From: Isoetes taiwanensis
Taxonomy: Eukaryota > Streptophyta > Lycopodiopsida > Isoetales > Isoetaceae
Direction of reading: 5' to 3'
Assembly (NCBI GenBank): GCA_021234155.1
Contig: JAJEKV010000103.1
Span: forward strand, 2,542,001-2,606,000
DNA: 64,000 bases
A program made the translations under genes and the position numbers. This document shows, piece after piece, positions 55,285-64,000 of the stretch. The notes below the pieces were generated by a model that saw only the letters and a list, made by a program, of their open reading frames with translations, was not told where the DNA came from and made no database searches. Numbering within the stretch: position 1 is the first letter of the stretch; each line of letters opens with the position of its first letter.

Positions 55285-55552
55285 AGCCTTTGGAAAAGAG
55301 GTCTTAGTATTCTCCTCAAGAATTGGCTACTCTTGGTTCTTGAACCACCTTTTGTGATCTTGTAACTGCATTTACTTCTCCAATCTCTTCTTCTTGCTGA
55401 AATGGGTCATGCTCCACCTCAACAAATCCACAATTTACTACTGATTTTGCCTTCTCTTGCTTCTTAAGCTCCTCAATAAGAGCCTTAACTTGAGGATTAT
55501 CAATGTACTTTGCATCTTGAATCGCACATCATTATTAGGAAGAGGTCTTGAT

Positions 55553-56774
55553 TCAAACACTTGCTGCTTTGGTGGATACTTGTTGGTTGCCCATTCTCGG
55601 TTTCCCATGGATTTTCCAACAAGTAGTCTCATCATGCTTGAATTTATCACATAACTTGCAATATAAATGAGCCTTACTTGGATACCATCCCTGTTTTGGC
55701 TGCACCATTGGTGTGGAACCCATTGGAACTTGTTGGGCAATTGGAGCTTGTGGCATCATTGGAACTTGTGGTATGATAGGTGCTGCTTGCATTGGTTGAA
55801 TAGGAATAGATGGTGCTTGTTGCATAACAGCAAATACCGGATTGGCCCTCTCAAAGAATCTCTTCTCCCTACATTCTTGATCATTATGGCCCTTGATTTG
55901 GCATCTTGAGCAGAATTTCAGCAATCTACATGTAGTATCAGAATGCCTAATAGACCCACAATATTCACAAGTAATAAACTGCACCTCCCTTGGCTTCTCA
56001 CCAATTGTAAGCTTAGAAATCTTGGCTGCAATATCCTCTGTTTTATGCTCTGGAGTAGCAACTTCATGAATGTATCCCAACTTATCTTCAGCCTTGAGAG
56101 CATACTTTTGTGCCTCTAGTAATGTTGTAGGCTGTTTAGCCTTCACCTTATGAGCAATAGCTCGTTTCAGCCCCTTTACATACCATTGAATATCCATTTC
56201 ATCATTCCTTGCAATCTTCCAATGAAATATACCTCTGATTATACTCTCTAATTGATTCATCTTCCTTTTGTGTGAAATTGGTCCACCTTTCCATAGTCTT
56301 ATCCTTACCATGAACTTCTTGATAATTAGCAATGAAAGCTTCCTTTAATTCCTGATATGTCATGGTATCTGGCTGGGTTTGTGCCCATTCCTCCACTGAA
56401 TCTTGCAAAGAACTATGAAACCAAAGCAAGTAATCAGCAGCCGGTAACTTACATTGCTGGCAATACCTCTCAAACTTCACAATATGCTTCAAAGGATCCC
56501 GATCCACCAGATCATCAAACTTTGGAATCCCCATTGTCTGTAAACCCCATACCATAGGTGGTAATACAGCTATCTCTGCCTCTTCTTGGGTTTCTTGAAA
56601 TTGGAAAAACGAAATTGAATCTCCCTTCAATTTGAAAAACGAAATTGGATTACCGTCTAGATCGGTAAATAGAATCAAAACCTCCTGGATCTGAGAACTA
56701 GACCCCAGATCTGCTCCCAAATCTGAAAACGAAATTGAATCTTGATGCAATTTTGAGCCCAAAAATTGACTCAC
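55553..56774 (-). CDS. Ty3 gag: retrotransposon gag domain plus three CCHC knuckles (two overlapping frames)
   Basis: The first frame (56774-56202) has the retrotransposon gag core: GIPKFDDLVDRDPLKHIVKF, DYLLWFHSSLQDSVEEWAQ, TMTYQELKEAFIANYQEV, ESIREYNQRYISL. The second (56332-55553) continues with WYVKGLKRAIAHKV and three zinc knuckles: CEYCGSIRHSDTTC, CSRCQIKGHNDQEC and CKLCDKFKHDETTC (all C-x2-C-x4-H-x4-C). A frameshift at about 56215-56330 splits gag. It binds element RNA and forms the particle (family knowledge). Three knuckles is more than the usual one or two. Confidence 0.85.
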
Positions 56775-56999
56775 CGGTCTCCTTCTTGTTAGATAGAGCT
56801 TGGTGGTATCTCCTTCTTACTTCTCTTGGGCATAAAACTATGCTCCCCTTGTCAAATTCTACCCCACAAATCAATTACGGCAAAATCCCCTTCACCCAAG
56901 AAATTGCTCCTTTCTCAATGGTGCCGTTCTTTACCGACGATCACCAATACCAATGGTAACAACTCCTTTTTCAATGGAAATTCTTGCCGATCAATGGTC

Positions 57000-57332
57000 T
57001 GTCGAGCCACCGTGGTCAACTCTAACCTTGCAAGAAGGATGAAAAACCCAACAATCCAAGCTGAATCTATCAGAACAAGGCAATGCACAACACAAAGAAT
57101 CATCATCTCCATAGCTAGATCAAGCAAAACACTCTCTCAATACACCGTCTCTCTCTTCTCCTCTCTCTGCTCAGACAATACAGTCATCATAATGCCCACA
57201 ATGCGTACGTGCAAATATCCTGCACGCGTGCATGCGCGTATATCACTCTATATACGGTATATGACGAGTGTGGTGAGTGGTGATGAGTGTGGTGAGTGGT
57301 GACCAATGTGGTGAGTGGTGATCACCCCAACA
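57000..57332. repeat. LTR, right copy
   Basis: 333 bp, matching the left LTR from ACTCTAACCTTGC to CCCCAACA with three substitutions seen. The first ~25 bp differ (TGTCGAGCCACCG... instead of TGTTAGAGCC...). Flanked on the right by AGGTC. Between gag and this LTR (56775-56999) is the untranslated leader. Confidence 0.85.
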
Positions 57333-57602
57333 AGGTCACGGGTTCAAACATGGCCAACATTCCAGTATTGGGGACCTTAAAAATCCATTGCCTCGAGGTC
57401 ATGGGTTCAAGTACGACCAATTGGTATTGTGTTAGAGACCTTAAACCAGCCATATGTACTATATAATCACTTGCAAAGCAACTTTTAGTATATTGAGCCT
57501 AGGTAGTGGATTGGCTCCCAGGTGACATGTGTAATGTGATGTACAATGTAATCATGATATGATGACGAACAAAATGACATCTTTCAATAAAAAATAAATA
57601 TA
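57333..57602. repeat. Spacer repeat resumed after the LTR element
   Basis: Continues the SINE-like spacer broken at 41160, matching 32355-32620 closely, and ends in AAATAAATATAACAAGGTGCTG, the same junction as at 32620. So this block and 31790-32630 are duplicates that predate the LTR insertion. Confidence 0.8.
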
Positions 57603-58290
57603 ACAAGGTGCTGTGTAGGAGTAATGGTTGTGTAGAAAAAAATTTGGGCCCTTCGGGCCCTTAAAAAAAATATTGTTGATATTAAATAGAAGAAAAATTC
57701 AATGGAATAAACATGAGAAAAGTGCAATAGAACAAACATGTAATGAATAGCAACTTTACAATATGGGACTTGAACCCAAGGTATCCTTGCAAAACCATAG
57801 TGCCTATACCTTGCAAAACTATACCAATCTATATCAATCTATATGTTTGCCAAATAAAGATGAATGACCGTTGTGCACAAAGTGGACAATTGTTGAAGCT
57901 GTGCTACATATTCGTCGAATAGAATGGGTGTTATGACACAAAGATAGAGGACGAATAGAAATGATAAACCTAATAATGAAGTGCACCTGTATTTTTTATT
58001 CTAGCATTGCAAAATGCTTTTCCATTCCATCTTGGTAAAATGCAAGTCTGTCTTTGCACTTAGTGACCATCCCAGAGCATGCATTGTTGCAGGAGATTCA
58101 AGATTGCACATGACAAGCAAATAACCAAATAGCCGAGCTGGTATTGCAGCAACTTACTGAGAGAAATAACGCCAAGCAATGATTTACATTGCAAATAGGC
58201 ATGCATTAGACATCCCAAGTTGGTTCTTTGCAAAGCATTTTTGCCCCCTGTTTTCCACCCCATTTAGCTTGATGGATTGGTGCACCAGAT
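57603..58290. other. Unassigned sequence with GGGCCCTTCGGGCCC hairpin
   Basis: After a truncated AACAAGGTGCTG end there is a GGGCCC-TTC-GGGCCC hairpin (57645-57660). The rest shows no gene. Confidence 0.45.
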
Positions 58291-58295
58291 CGGGG

Positions 58296-58971
58296 GGATG
58301 CTGAAATTGAATACTCACATGGATGGATTGAATGTGTTGGCTTAGCAGATAGATTAGTATATGACTTGAAAGCACATACTGTGAGTGTTGATTATGAGCT
58401 TTAGTGAGTATTATTATTTTTCAATATTGAGTTGGTCCTCTAACAGGATGCTAGTAAGATGGGCTTGGTGGCTCATGAAAAATATTTTGACCAAAGGATA
58501 CAGAGGTATTGTTTTTTCAATTGGTTCTCTTAAAGTGGTCATTCTATTTCTGACACCCAAAATAAGATTTTGAGGGAAATATCGCTAGTGTCAAACAAGA
58601 AAGAGCTTGTGGTTTTTTTTTTTTCAAAAAGAATCAGAAAACTAGGAAGCTTTGTAGGTTATCTTTTGAAAGGAAATATTTATGCAGATTTATATATTTG
58701 CTAATGTCTTCGATTTTCTTCAGGCTTTGACAGAAGAAGTAGCTTTAGAAATGAAGGCAAAGCTTGAGTCTGATGGCCAAGCACCATTAACATTGTGTGG
58801 CACTAGAAAAATCGTTATTATCACTAAGAGATGAGCATCTCCATCTCCAAGCAGACCAACAAGGTTCATCAAAGGACCTTTACCCCAGTAGTTATTGAAC
58901 CATCATTTGGCATAGCTCAGATTTTATATATTGCCTATTTTGTGCATAGTTTCTATCTCTTCGATTGCTAG
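58296..58971 (+). pseudogene. Glycyl-tRNA synthetase fragment, copy C (three exons)
   Basis: Exon a (58296-58380: DAEIEYSHGWIECVGLADR, 5' truncated), exon b (58447 on: DASKMGLVAHEKYF) and exon c (58724-58971: ALTEEVALEMKAKLESDGQA, then after a frameshift HQRTFTPVVIEPSFGIAQIL). EPSFGI is the motif 3-adjacent signature of class II GlyRS. Introns of GT-AG type are kept. A stop (TGA at about 58835) and truncation make it non-functional. It lies between the spacer/copia material and globulin exon 5 of copy 2. Confidence 0.85.
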
Positions 58972-59229
58972 ATCAATGCATGAATTTAATCTAGACTTAA
59001 AGCACATTCAATATAACAAGACACAATTTATTATAGAGCAATGATTCAACTTACAGATATTAAGAATCTATATAGATCATTGAGCTTATTGTAGCAAAAT
59101 TGCACTATAGCTCGGGTATTGACCCGAATACTATAGAGTTTAACAGCTGAGATTCAACCCTAAACTCCAAATCTGTGGACAATTAAAATATGTATGCTTA
59201 AATGGTTTTCAAAAGAATACTCAAAAGAA

Positions 59230-59620
59230 TATTTATGCAGAGGGAATGGCAGCAGCGTGATGTGAAGTAGAGAGGGTTTAGCTTGTGTGCTCTTCTAATA
59301 GGGGCTCAAGAACATGAGCGCTCTAATAGTATATATGTAGTTGTGCTGTTTTGTTGGGGCTCATTCTAGAATGTGAGCTCCTTATGCAGGTTTTGTTCTA
59401 CTTGTATCAGTAATAAAGGGCACATTTTCTTGAGTTATACTAGATATTATTGCCTTGATTTTGAACCCCAGAATGTGAGCTCCTTATGTTGGTTTTGTTC
59501 TACTTGTATCAGTAATAAAGGGTACATTTTCTTGAATTATACTAGATATTGTTGCCTTGATTTTAAGCTCTTACATTTTCTTCATTTGCATCAGATTAAT
59601 GTCGGATGTTTGTTGCCTTA
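59230..59620 (+). pseudogene. Globulin copy 2, exon 5 tail and 3' UTR
   Basis: GCAGAGGGAATGGCAGCAGC and GTGATGTGAAGTAGAGAGGG match the last codons, stop and 3' UTR of the intact gene (28450-28500), followed by two of the ~101-bp AATAAA repeats. It is the right half of copy 2, whose left half is at 28870-29112. Confidence 0.8.
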
Positions 59621-59649
59621 TGGCTTGGAGGAACTAGTTGAAATCCTTT

Positions 59650-59870
59650 TTTTAGCATATGCATCATCTCTTTTAACATATGCATCATTTTTATCATGTC
59701 TTATATCATATCATTTGCAAAAATATCATGACTTGTGAACCATGATTATTCTCTTTCATACCTTATGGCAACCATTGAGTGGCAGAGCTGGTTTCAGTCC
59801 CTTGTGTGTCTTTCTCACGTATGGAATGTGTCTAAAGATATTGTAAGGCTGTTGTGAAATAAGAGAAGCA
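59650..59870 (+). pseudogene. Globulin copy 3, intron 2 and exon 3 fragment
   Basis: Same structure as 28870-29112: intron 2 words, then exon 3 from GCAACCATTGAGTGGCAGAG (59767), with a frameshift in the FSP-type region, then copia sequence at about 59870. It shares the copia breakpoint with copy 2, so the insertion preceded duplication. Confidence 0.8.
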
Positions 59871-60850
59871 AAGAGAATTGAAATCCTTCCAGCTTTGAAA
59901 GCTAGTTGAGACCTAATTTTTAGTCATTGAGGTGAATAAAAAACTAGCAAAAACAACTTCTATGTTCCTAGTTAAAACACTAGTGAAAACAAACTATAGT
60001 CATCAATGAATAATAGGCCACATAGGTCTGGATGTACAAATTCAAGTACATTTTTTGCTCTTATTTTTTACGTCAAAAATGACAGCCTATTTATTTTTCC
60101 AAGTATGCATCCTTCACCCATGATTTCTTCAGCTTTTAGATCATTGCAACTTATCCAGCCTTTCTTAGCTAAGTATTTCAAGTTGTTACAATGAGTATGG
60201 GCCAGCCTGTTGTGCTAAAGTTCAAATTCAGGAATGTTTACTGTGTTGATACTGTTACACACCAAGTTATCCATTTGAAATAGGTTTCCAACACGTTTTG
60301 CATGAAATTTTACATCACTACCAAGATAGATATTACATGCCCTTGAGTCAAAATTGACTCTGTATTCTAGATCCACAACCTGACTGACAGAAATGAGATT
60401 TTTAATTATTGTAGGTACACATAGGACATTCTCAATATCTACAATGTTTCCTTTTAGATCCATGAGCTACAGCATGCCTCTCCTTTCAATTTCTTGAAGT
60501 TCACCTTTTCCAATCTCAATTCCTCTAGAGTGAGAGGATGTCAGGTTCTTTAGCAGATCAGTAGATTGAACTACTAATCTTTCACCTCGACTATCAACTA
60601 CAAGAGGATCAATTTTATTAGCATACAATTTTTTACAATGAGGGCTAACGTATGACCTACTTCATCATCTTCTTCATCATTAGATTTTCCCTTTTCCTCT
60701 TGTTCCCTAGTAACATGGGCTCCCGTCTTCTCATATTGGCTTTGCTCAGGGTGTAAAAAAATGAGTCGCTGGGGTGTTTCATTGGGCAGACATATTTGTT
60801 TCTTACTTCCCTTAGTATTAATAAGGATAGGCTTCGCTTCCATTAACACC
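59870..60850 (-). mobile_element. Ty1/copia fragment in globulin copy 3
   Basis: Minus strand, order integrase start, pre-integrase, protease end, gag end: HPDLVGPL-type integrase start (about 60030), GNIVDIENVLCVPTIIKNL (60450), and the PNETPQRLIFLHPEQSQYE block (60598-60849). Protease catalytic residues and RT are absent. It gives the undisturbed layout of the block that is scrambled in copy 2. Confidence 0.8.
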
Positions 60851-61066
60851 TGGCCACACCCGCGGTCACAAGTTCAAACATGGCCAACATTGGTCCAGTA
60901 TTGGGGACCTTAAAAATCCATTGCCTCGAGGCCATGCGTTCTAGTACGACCAACTGGTAGTAGAGACCTTAAACCACCCATATGTACTATATAATCACAT
61001 GATATGATGATCATGATATGATGACGAACAAAATGACATCCTTCAATAAAAAATAAATAAAATAAT

Positions 61067-61965
61067 ACGTGGCCAATGAAATGGCTCACTATGCAGCAGA
61101 TCGGGCGGGATGCTGAAATTGAATACTCACATGGATGGATTGAATGTGTTGGCTTAGCAGATAGATTAGTATATGACTTGAAAGCATACATTGTGTGTGT
61201 TGATTATAAGCTTTAGTGAGTATTATTATTTTTCAATATTGAGTTGGTCCTCTGACGGGATGCTAGTAAAGTGGGCTTGGTGGCTCATGAAAAATATTTT
61301 GAACCGAAGGGTGGTCATTGCATTTATGACACTTAAAATAACATTTTGAGGGAAATATCGCTAGCGTCAAACAAGAAAGAACTTGTGGTTTTTTTTTCAA
61401 AAAGAATCAGAAAACTAGGAAGCTTTGTAGGTCACTTTTTGAAAGAAAATATTCATTCAGATTTATATATTTTGATGATGTCTTCGATTTTCTTCAGGCT
61501 TTGATAGAAGTAGTAGCTTTAGAAATGAAGGCAAAGCTTGAGTCTGATGGCCAACCACCATTAACATTGTGTGGCACTAGAAAAATCATTATTATCACTA
61601 TGATCATCTCCATCTCCAAGCGGACCAACAAGGTTCATCAAAGGACCTTTACCCCATTAGTTATTGAACCATCATTCCATTCCCATCTTTAGTTGCCCCT
61701 ATCAATTACAGAAAGAAAGTTTGGAGGTCTTGGCAAGAAAGATCTCCCTCCATCCCTCCCTCGCAGACACTGCAAATAAAATAGATATCATAGGGACAAC
61801 AATAGGCAAGAGATGTGCCGAACTGATGAGCTTGGTGTGCCATTCGCAAAAATGGTGGATTTTGTATCTGAAGAATCCGTTACAATAAGTGAGAGAGACA
61901 CAGGGGCACAAGGCCATGTTCTAGTTAAAGAGGTTACATTAGGTCATCTCAAATGGCACAGAAGG
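61067..61965 (+). pseudogene. Glycyl-tRNA synthetase fragment, copy D (four exons, into the anticodon-binding domain)
   Basis: Exon a (61067-61191: ANEMAHYAADR, frameshift, HGWIECVGLADR), exon b (61258-61310; acceptor AG mutated), exon c (61498-61680: VALEMKAKLESDGQPPL, HQRTFTPLVIEPSF) and exon d (61712-61965: HPSLADTANKIDIIGTTIGK then in another frame DELGVPFAKMVDFVSEES and VTISERDTGAQ). Exon d is the C-terminal anticodon-binding domain of eukaryotic GlyRS (GTTIGKR, TDELGVPFA, RD). It is the most complete copy and defines what was captured: the catalytic core end plus the anticodon-binding domain, with introns. It cannot encode an enzyme. Confidence 0.88.
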
Positions 61966-62500
61966 ACATTGAGATATTCCCTGCTGTAGATTAGATGCAA
62001 TAGAGGGAATGCCAACAGCGTGATGCGAAGTAGAGAGGGTTTAGCTTGTGTGCTTTTTTAAAAAGGGCTCAAGAACATGAGCACTCTAATAGTATATATG
62101 TAGTTGTGCTGTTTTGTTGGGGCTCATTCCAGAATGTGAGCTCCTTATGCAGGTTTTGTTCTACTTGTATCAGTAATAAAGGGCACATTTTTCTTGAGTT
62201 ATACTAGATATTGTTGCCTTGATTTTGAACCCCAGAATGTGAGCTCCTTATGCTGGTTTTGTTCTACTTGTATCAGTAATAAAGGGCACATTTTTCTTGA
62301 GTTATACTAGATATTGTTGCCTTGATTTTGAACCCCAGAATGTGAGCTCCTTATGCTGGTTTTGTTCTACTTGTATCAGTAATAAAGGGCACATTTTCTT
62401 GAATTATACTAGATATTGTTGCCTTGATTTTGAGCTCTTACATTTTCTTCATTTGCACCAGATTAATAGTGACGTTTGTTGCCTTATGGCTTGGAGGAAC
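61966..62500 (+). pseudogene. Globulin copy 3, exon 5 tail and 3' UTR with three repeat units
   Basis: GAGATATTCCCTGCTGTAG, GGGAATGCCAACAGCGTGAT and the stop GTAG match exon 5 (28425-28489). Three ~101-bp AATAAA units follow (62131-62440), against two in the other copies. It joins directly to GlyRS exon d. Confidence 0.8.
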
Positions 62501-62514
62501 TAGTTGAGATACTT

Positions 62515-62656
62515 TTTTTAACATATGCATCATGTCTTTTAACATATGCATCATTTTTATCATTATCATATCATTTGCAAAAATATCATGACTTGTGAAC
62601 CATGACTATTCTCTTTCATACCTTACGGCACCCATTGAGTAGCAGAGCTGGTTTCA
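62515..62656 (+). pseudogene. Globulin copy 4, intron 2 and truncated exon 3
   Basis: Same intron 2 / exon 3 start as copies 2 and 3 (GCACCCATTGAGTAGCAGAG, 62630) but cut after GCTGGTTTCA at 62656 by a Ty3 RT sequence. It confirms a tandem series of truncated units. Confidence 0.75.
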
Positions 62657-63112
62657 AACAAACTGACAATCAAAGATAAATTTCTAGTTCCTAGAGGAAA
62701 TGATTTTGATGAACTACGAGGTGCCTGCATATTTAGCAAAATAGATCTTAAGTCAGGCTACCATCAAATCAGAATCAAGGAATCAGATATTGAGAAAACA
62801 GCTTTCAGAACCACTTTTGGACATTATGAATTCAGAGTGATGCCATTTGGATTCATTAATGCACCAGCAACTTTTTGCCGATTGATGGGGAGAGTTTTGG
62901 CATCTGTATTGGGAAAATGTGGTGTTGTGTTCTTTGATGACATTCTTGTCTACAGCAGATTCATAGAGGAGCATAAGAAAGACCTTCAGCAAGTTTTTGA
63001 TCTTCTCATACAAAATCAGCTATTAATGAATCCAAAAGTCGTTTCTTTATGCAAGAAGTTGGATATCTCGGACATCTTGTTTTTAAAGATGAAACTAGAA
63101 TGGATCCAGATA
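62657..63112 (+). mobile_element. Ty3 reverse transcriptase fragment
   Basis: Plus-strand frame: KLTIKDKFLVPRGNDFDELR, ACIFSKIDLKSGYHQIRIK (first catalytic Asp), FRVMPFGFINAPATF, VVFFDDILVYS (catalytic FxDD), then after a frameshift EVGYLGHLVFKDETRMDPDK. Order and motifs are those of RT palm and fingers; the thumb is cut at 63112 by a LINE. It differs from the RT at 43375-44409 and belongs to another Ty3 lineage. Confidence 0.88.
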
Positions 63113-64000
63113 AGAATAGAATAGAATAGAATAGAATAGGTTTTTAGCATCCACAGAGACCAATTGGCCTATGGGACCCAAACAAAAAGAGAGCAGCAAG
63201 CATATTACTGACAGGATTAAAAAACCCCCGCCCCGAAGGGTTTTCGAGGGAAAAACCTTAGCAGTAATAAGCATGCTGGCACACTGTACAATTGCATAGG
63301 ACAGTTCAATACCGTCCCGTAGGACACAAACGAGTCCGTGCATCCATAACCTCCTGGAGGTATGACCCCAGCAAACCCACTGACGCCGTGGTCAATAACT
63401 GATGCAACGGCTAGCCAGGCACTAGTAATCAAACATATCGCTCTCGGATATGGGAAAATGCTGGGCAGATCTGGAGGGTATGACATTCATCCTCAATCGC
63501 GCCCTGATGGCAACACTGGCAAAGCCTTTGCTCTCGTGCTTCCCGAGCCCAACGCCCTGTTTCAATGCGGAGGCGATGTGCACCCGTGCGAATGGAGGCT
63601 ATAAGTCGGCGCTTCTTCATGGGCAGCTGGGTGTACAAGTACTGGTGTGGGCCTCTTGTGAGCCTAGGATTGACTTGCTGCTGATAGTGTGCCAGCTTAA
63701 CGTGCGTCAGAGCCGCTGCATCCCAGAGCTTGCGGAGGAAAGTAGCATCTAGGTACAGTTTAATTGCCTCGCAATCTTTCTTTGTCCTGACCTGGACGCA
63801 TCTGTTTGCCTACACCCCAGCGTGAGAACCACTGAGCTTGCTTGTCTTTCCAGCAGGATTTCAGGCGTTGGTGACCCATCGCCGTGGCCAAAGCAAGGTG
63901 GGGCAAGCGTGTGTCAGCCATAGCGACCACCTTTTGGAAGTAAACGATATGGCGTTCCAATGCAGCCCGTTGAAGGGGTAGAAAGCCTATCTCCTGGAGT
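63113..64000 (-). mobile_element. LINE 3' end with (TTCTA)n tail
   Basis: On the minus strand the LINE C-terminus reads LPHLALATAMGHQRLKSCW (63912), WFSRWGVGKQM (63850), then after frame breaks RIETGRWAREAREQRLCQCC with HQGAIEDECHTLQICPAF (63560-63460), a C-x2-C ... H-x4-C zinc module found at the end of many LINE reverse transcriptases. The 3' UTR runs to a (TTCTA)n tail at 63113-63135, directly at the Ty3 junction. A GC-rich hairpin (CCCCGCCCCGAAGGG) lies at 63227-63242. The element continues off the window. Several frameshifts. Confidence 0.75.

Larger units (their letters stand above)
41161..57332 (-). mobile_element. 16.2 kb LTR retrotransposon (Ty3 type), nested and decayed
   Basis: Bounded by ~330-bp LTRs (41161-41487 and 57000-57332) starting TG and ending CA, and flanked by the 5-bp direct repeat AGGTC (41156-41160 and 57333-57337). 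The target, intact at about 32355, is the spacer repeat. The internal genes on the minus strand run gag, protease, RT-RNase H, integrase, the Ty3 order. Between protease and RT lies a 9.26 kb DNA element. The LTRs differ by about three substitutions plus a changed ~25-bp edge, suggesting recent insertion, while the coding genes carry frameshifts and a lost catalytic residue, so it probably moved with proteins from a relative. Confidence 0.85.

Noticed and set aside
56826-57302. 158-codon plus-strand frame across the gag leader and right LTR
   Set aside because: Spans an LTR boundary and repeats in the other LTR; no protein features.

Overview
This is a gene-poor, repeat-dense stretch of plant nuclear DNA. 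It carries an intron-containing two-domain cupin (11S-globulin-like) gene, glycyl-tRNA synthetase exon fragments with plant-type short introns, a PPR pseudogene, Ty1/copia and Ty3 elements, LINE pieces, a Helitron 3' end and two large decayed DDE-type elements. The globulin has no mature-chain cysteine and no Asn-Gly processing site. Together with the very high density of nested repeats this makes me lean towards a fern or another non-angiosperm vascular plant, but that is inference.

The backbone is a storage-globulin locus that has been inverted, duplicated and invaded. One gene looks intact (five exons, 26163-28489, +, 407 codons). About 1.6 kb covering its promoter and first 31 coding bases recurs in inverted orientation at the left edge, so a second, divergently transcribed copy probably continues off the window. 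To the right, the 3' half of the gene recurs as truncated units. Each starts in intron 2, runs into exon 3, is broken by a minus-strand copia fragment, carries pieces of a cytosolic glycyl-tRNA synthetase (GlyRS) gene, and rejoins the globulin sequence at exon 5 and its 3' UTR. Copy 2 is bloated to about 30 kb (28870-59620), copy 3 is compact (59650-62500), and copy 4 (62515-62656) is cut off by a Ty3 reverse transcriptase.

Between the inverted arms (about 1.6-24.6 kb) lie: a copia 3' end with a candidate LTR; a copia RT fragment; a 3.3-copy tandem repeat of about 0.45 kb carrying a tRNA-derived SINE; a decayed DDE-like transposase; a region ending in a canonical Helitron 3' terminus (14311-14339); a protein-kinase tail fragment; and a large decayed element. 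That element has a plus-strand transposase with DFAENY / WSDG-SQFK / HGKG-DG motifs and minus-strand remnants of a HAD (FCP1/NIF-like) phosphatase and a coiled-coil/RING-like protein.

Inside globulin copy 2 there is repeated duplication of copia-GlyRS blocks, then a 6.1 kb element (34623-40708) carrying a broken PPR gene. It is followed by a 16.2 kb LTR element (41161-57332, 5-bp target duplication AGGTC, nearly identical LTRs) whose minus-strand Ty3 gag-PR-RT-IN genes are decayed. Nested in that is a 9.26 kb element (44533-53794) with short terminal inverted repeats and a second transposase of the same DFxENY/WSDG/HGKG family, facing a convergent second ORF and holding clusters of GTACAT motifs. 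The right edge is a LINE 3' end (63113-64000, minus strand) inserted into the Ty3 RT.

Except for the globulin gene, essentially every coding region here is a fragment or carries frameshifts.
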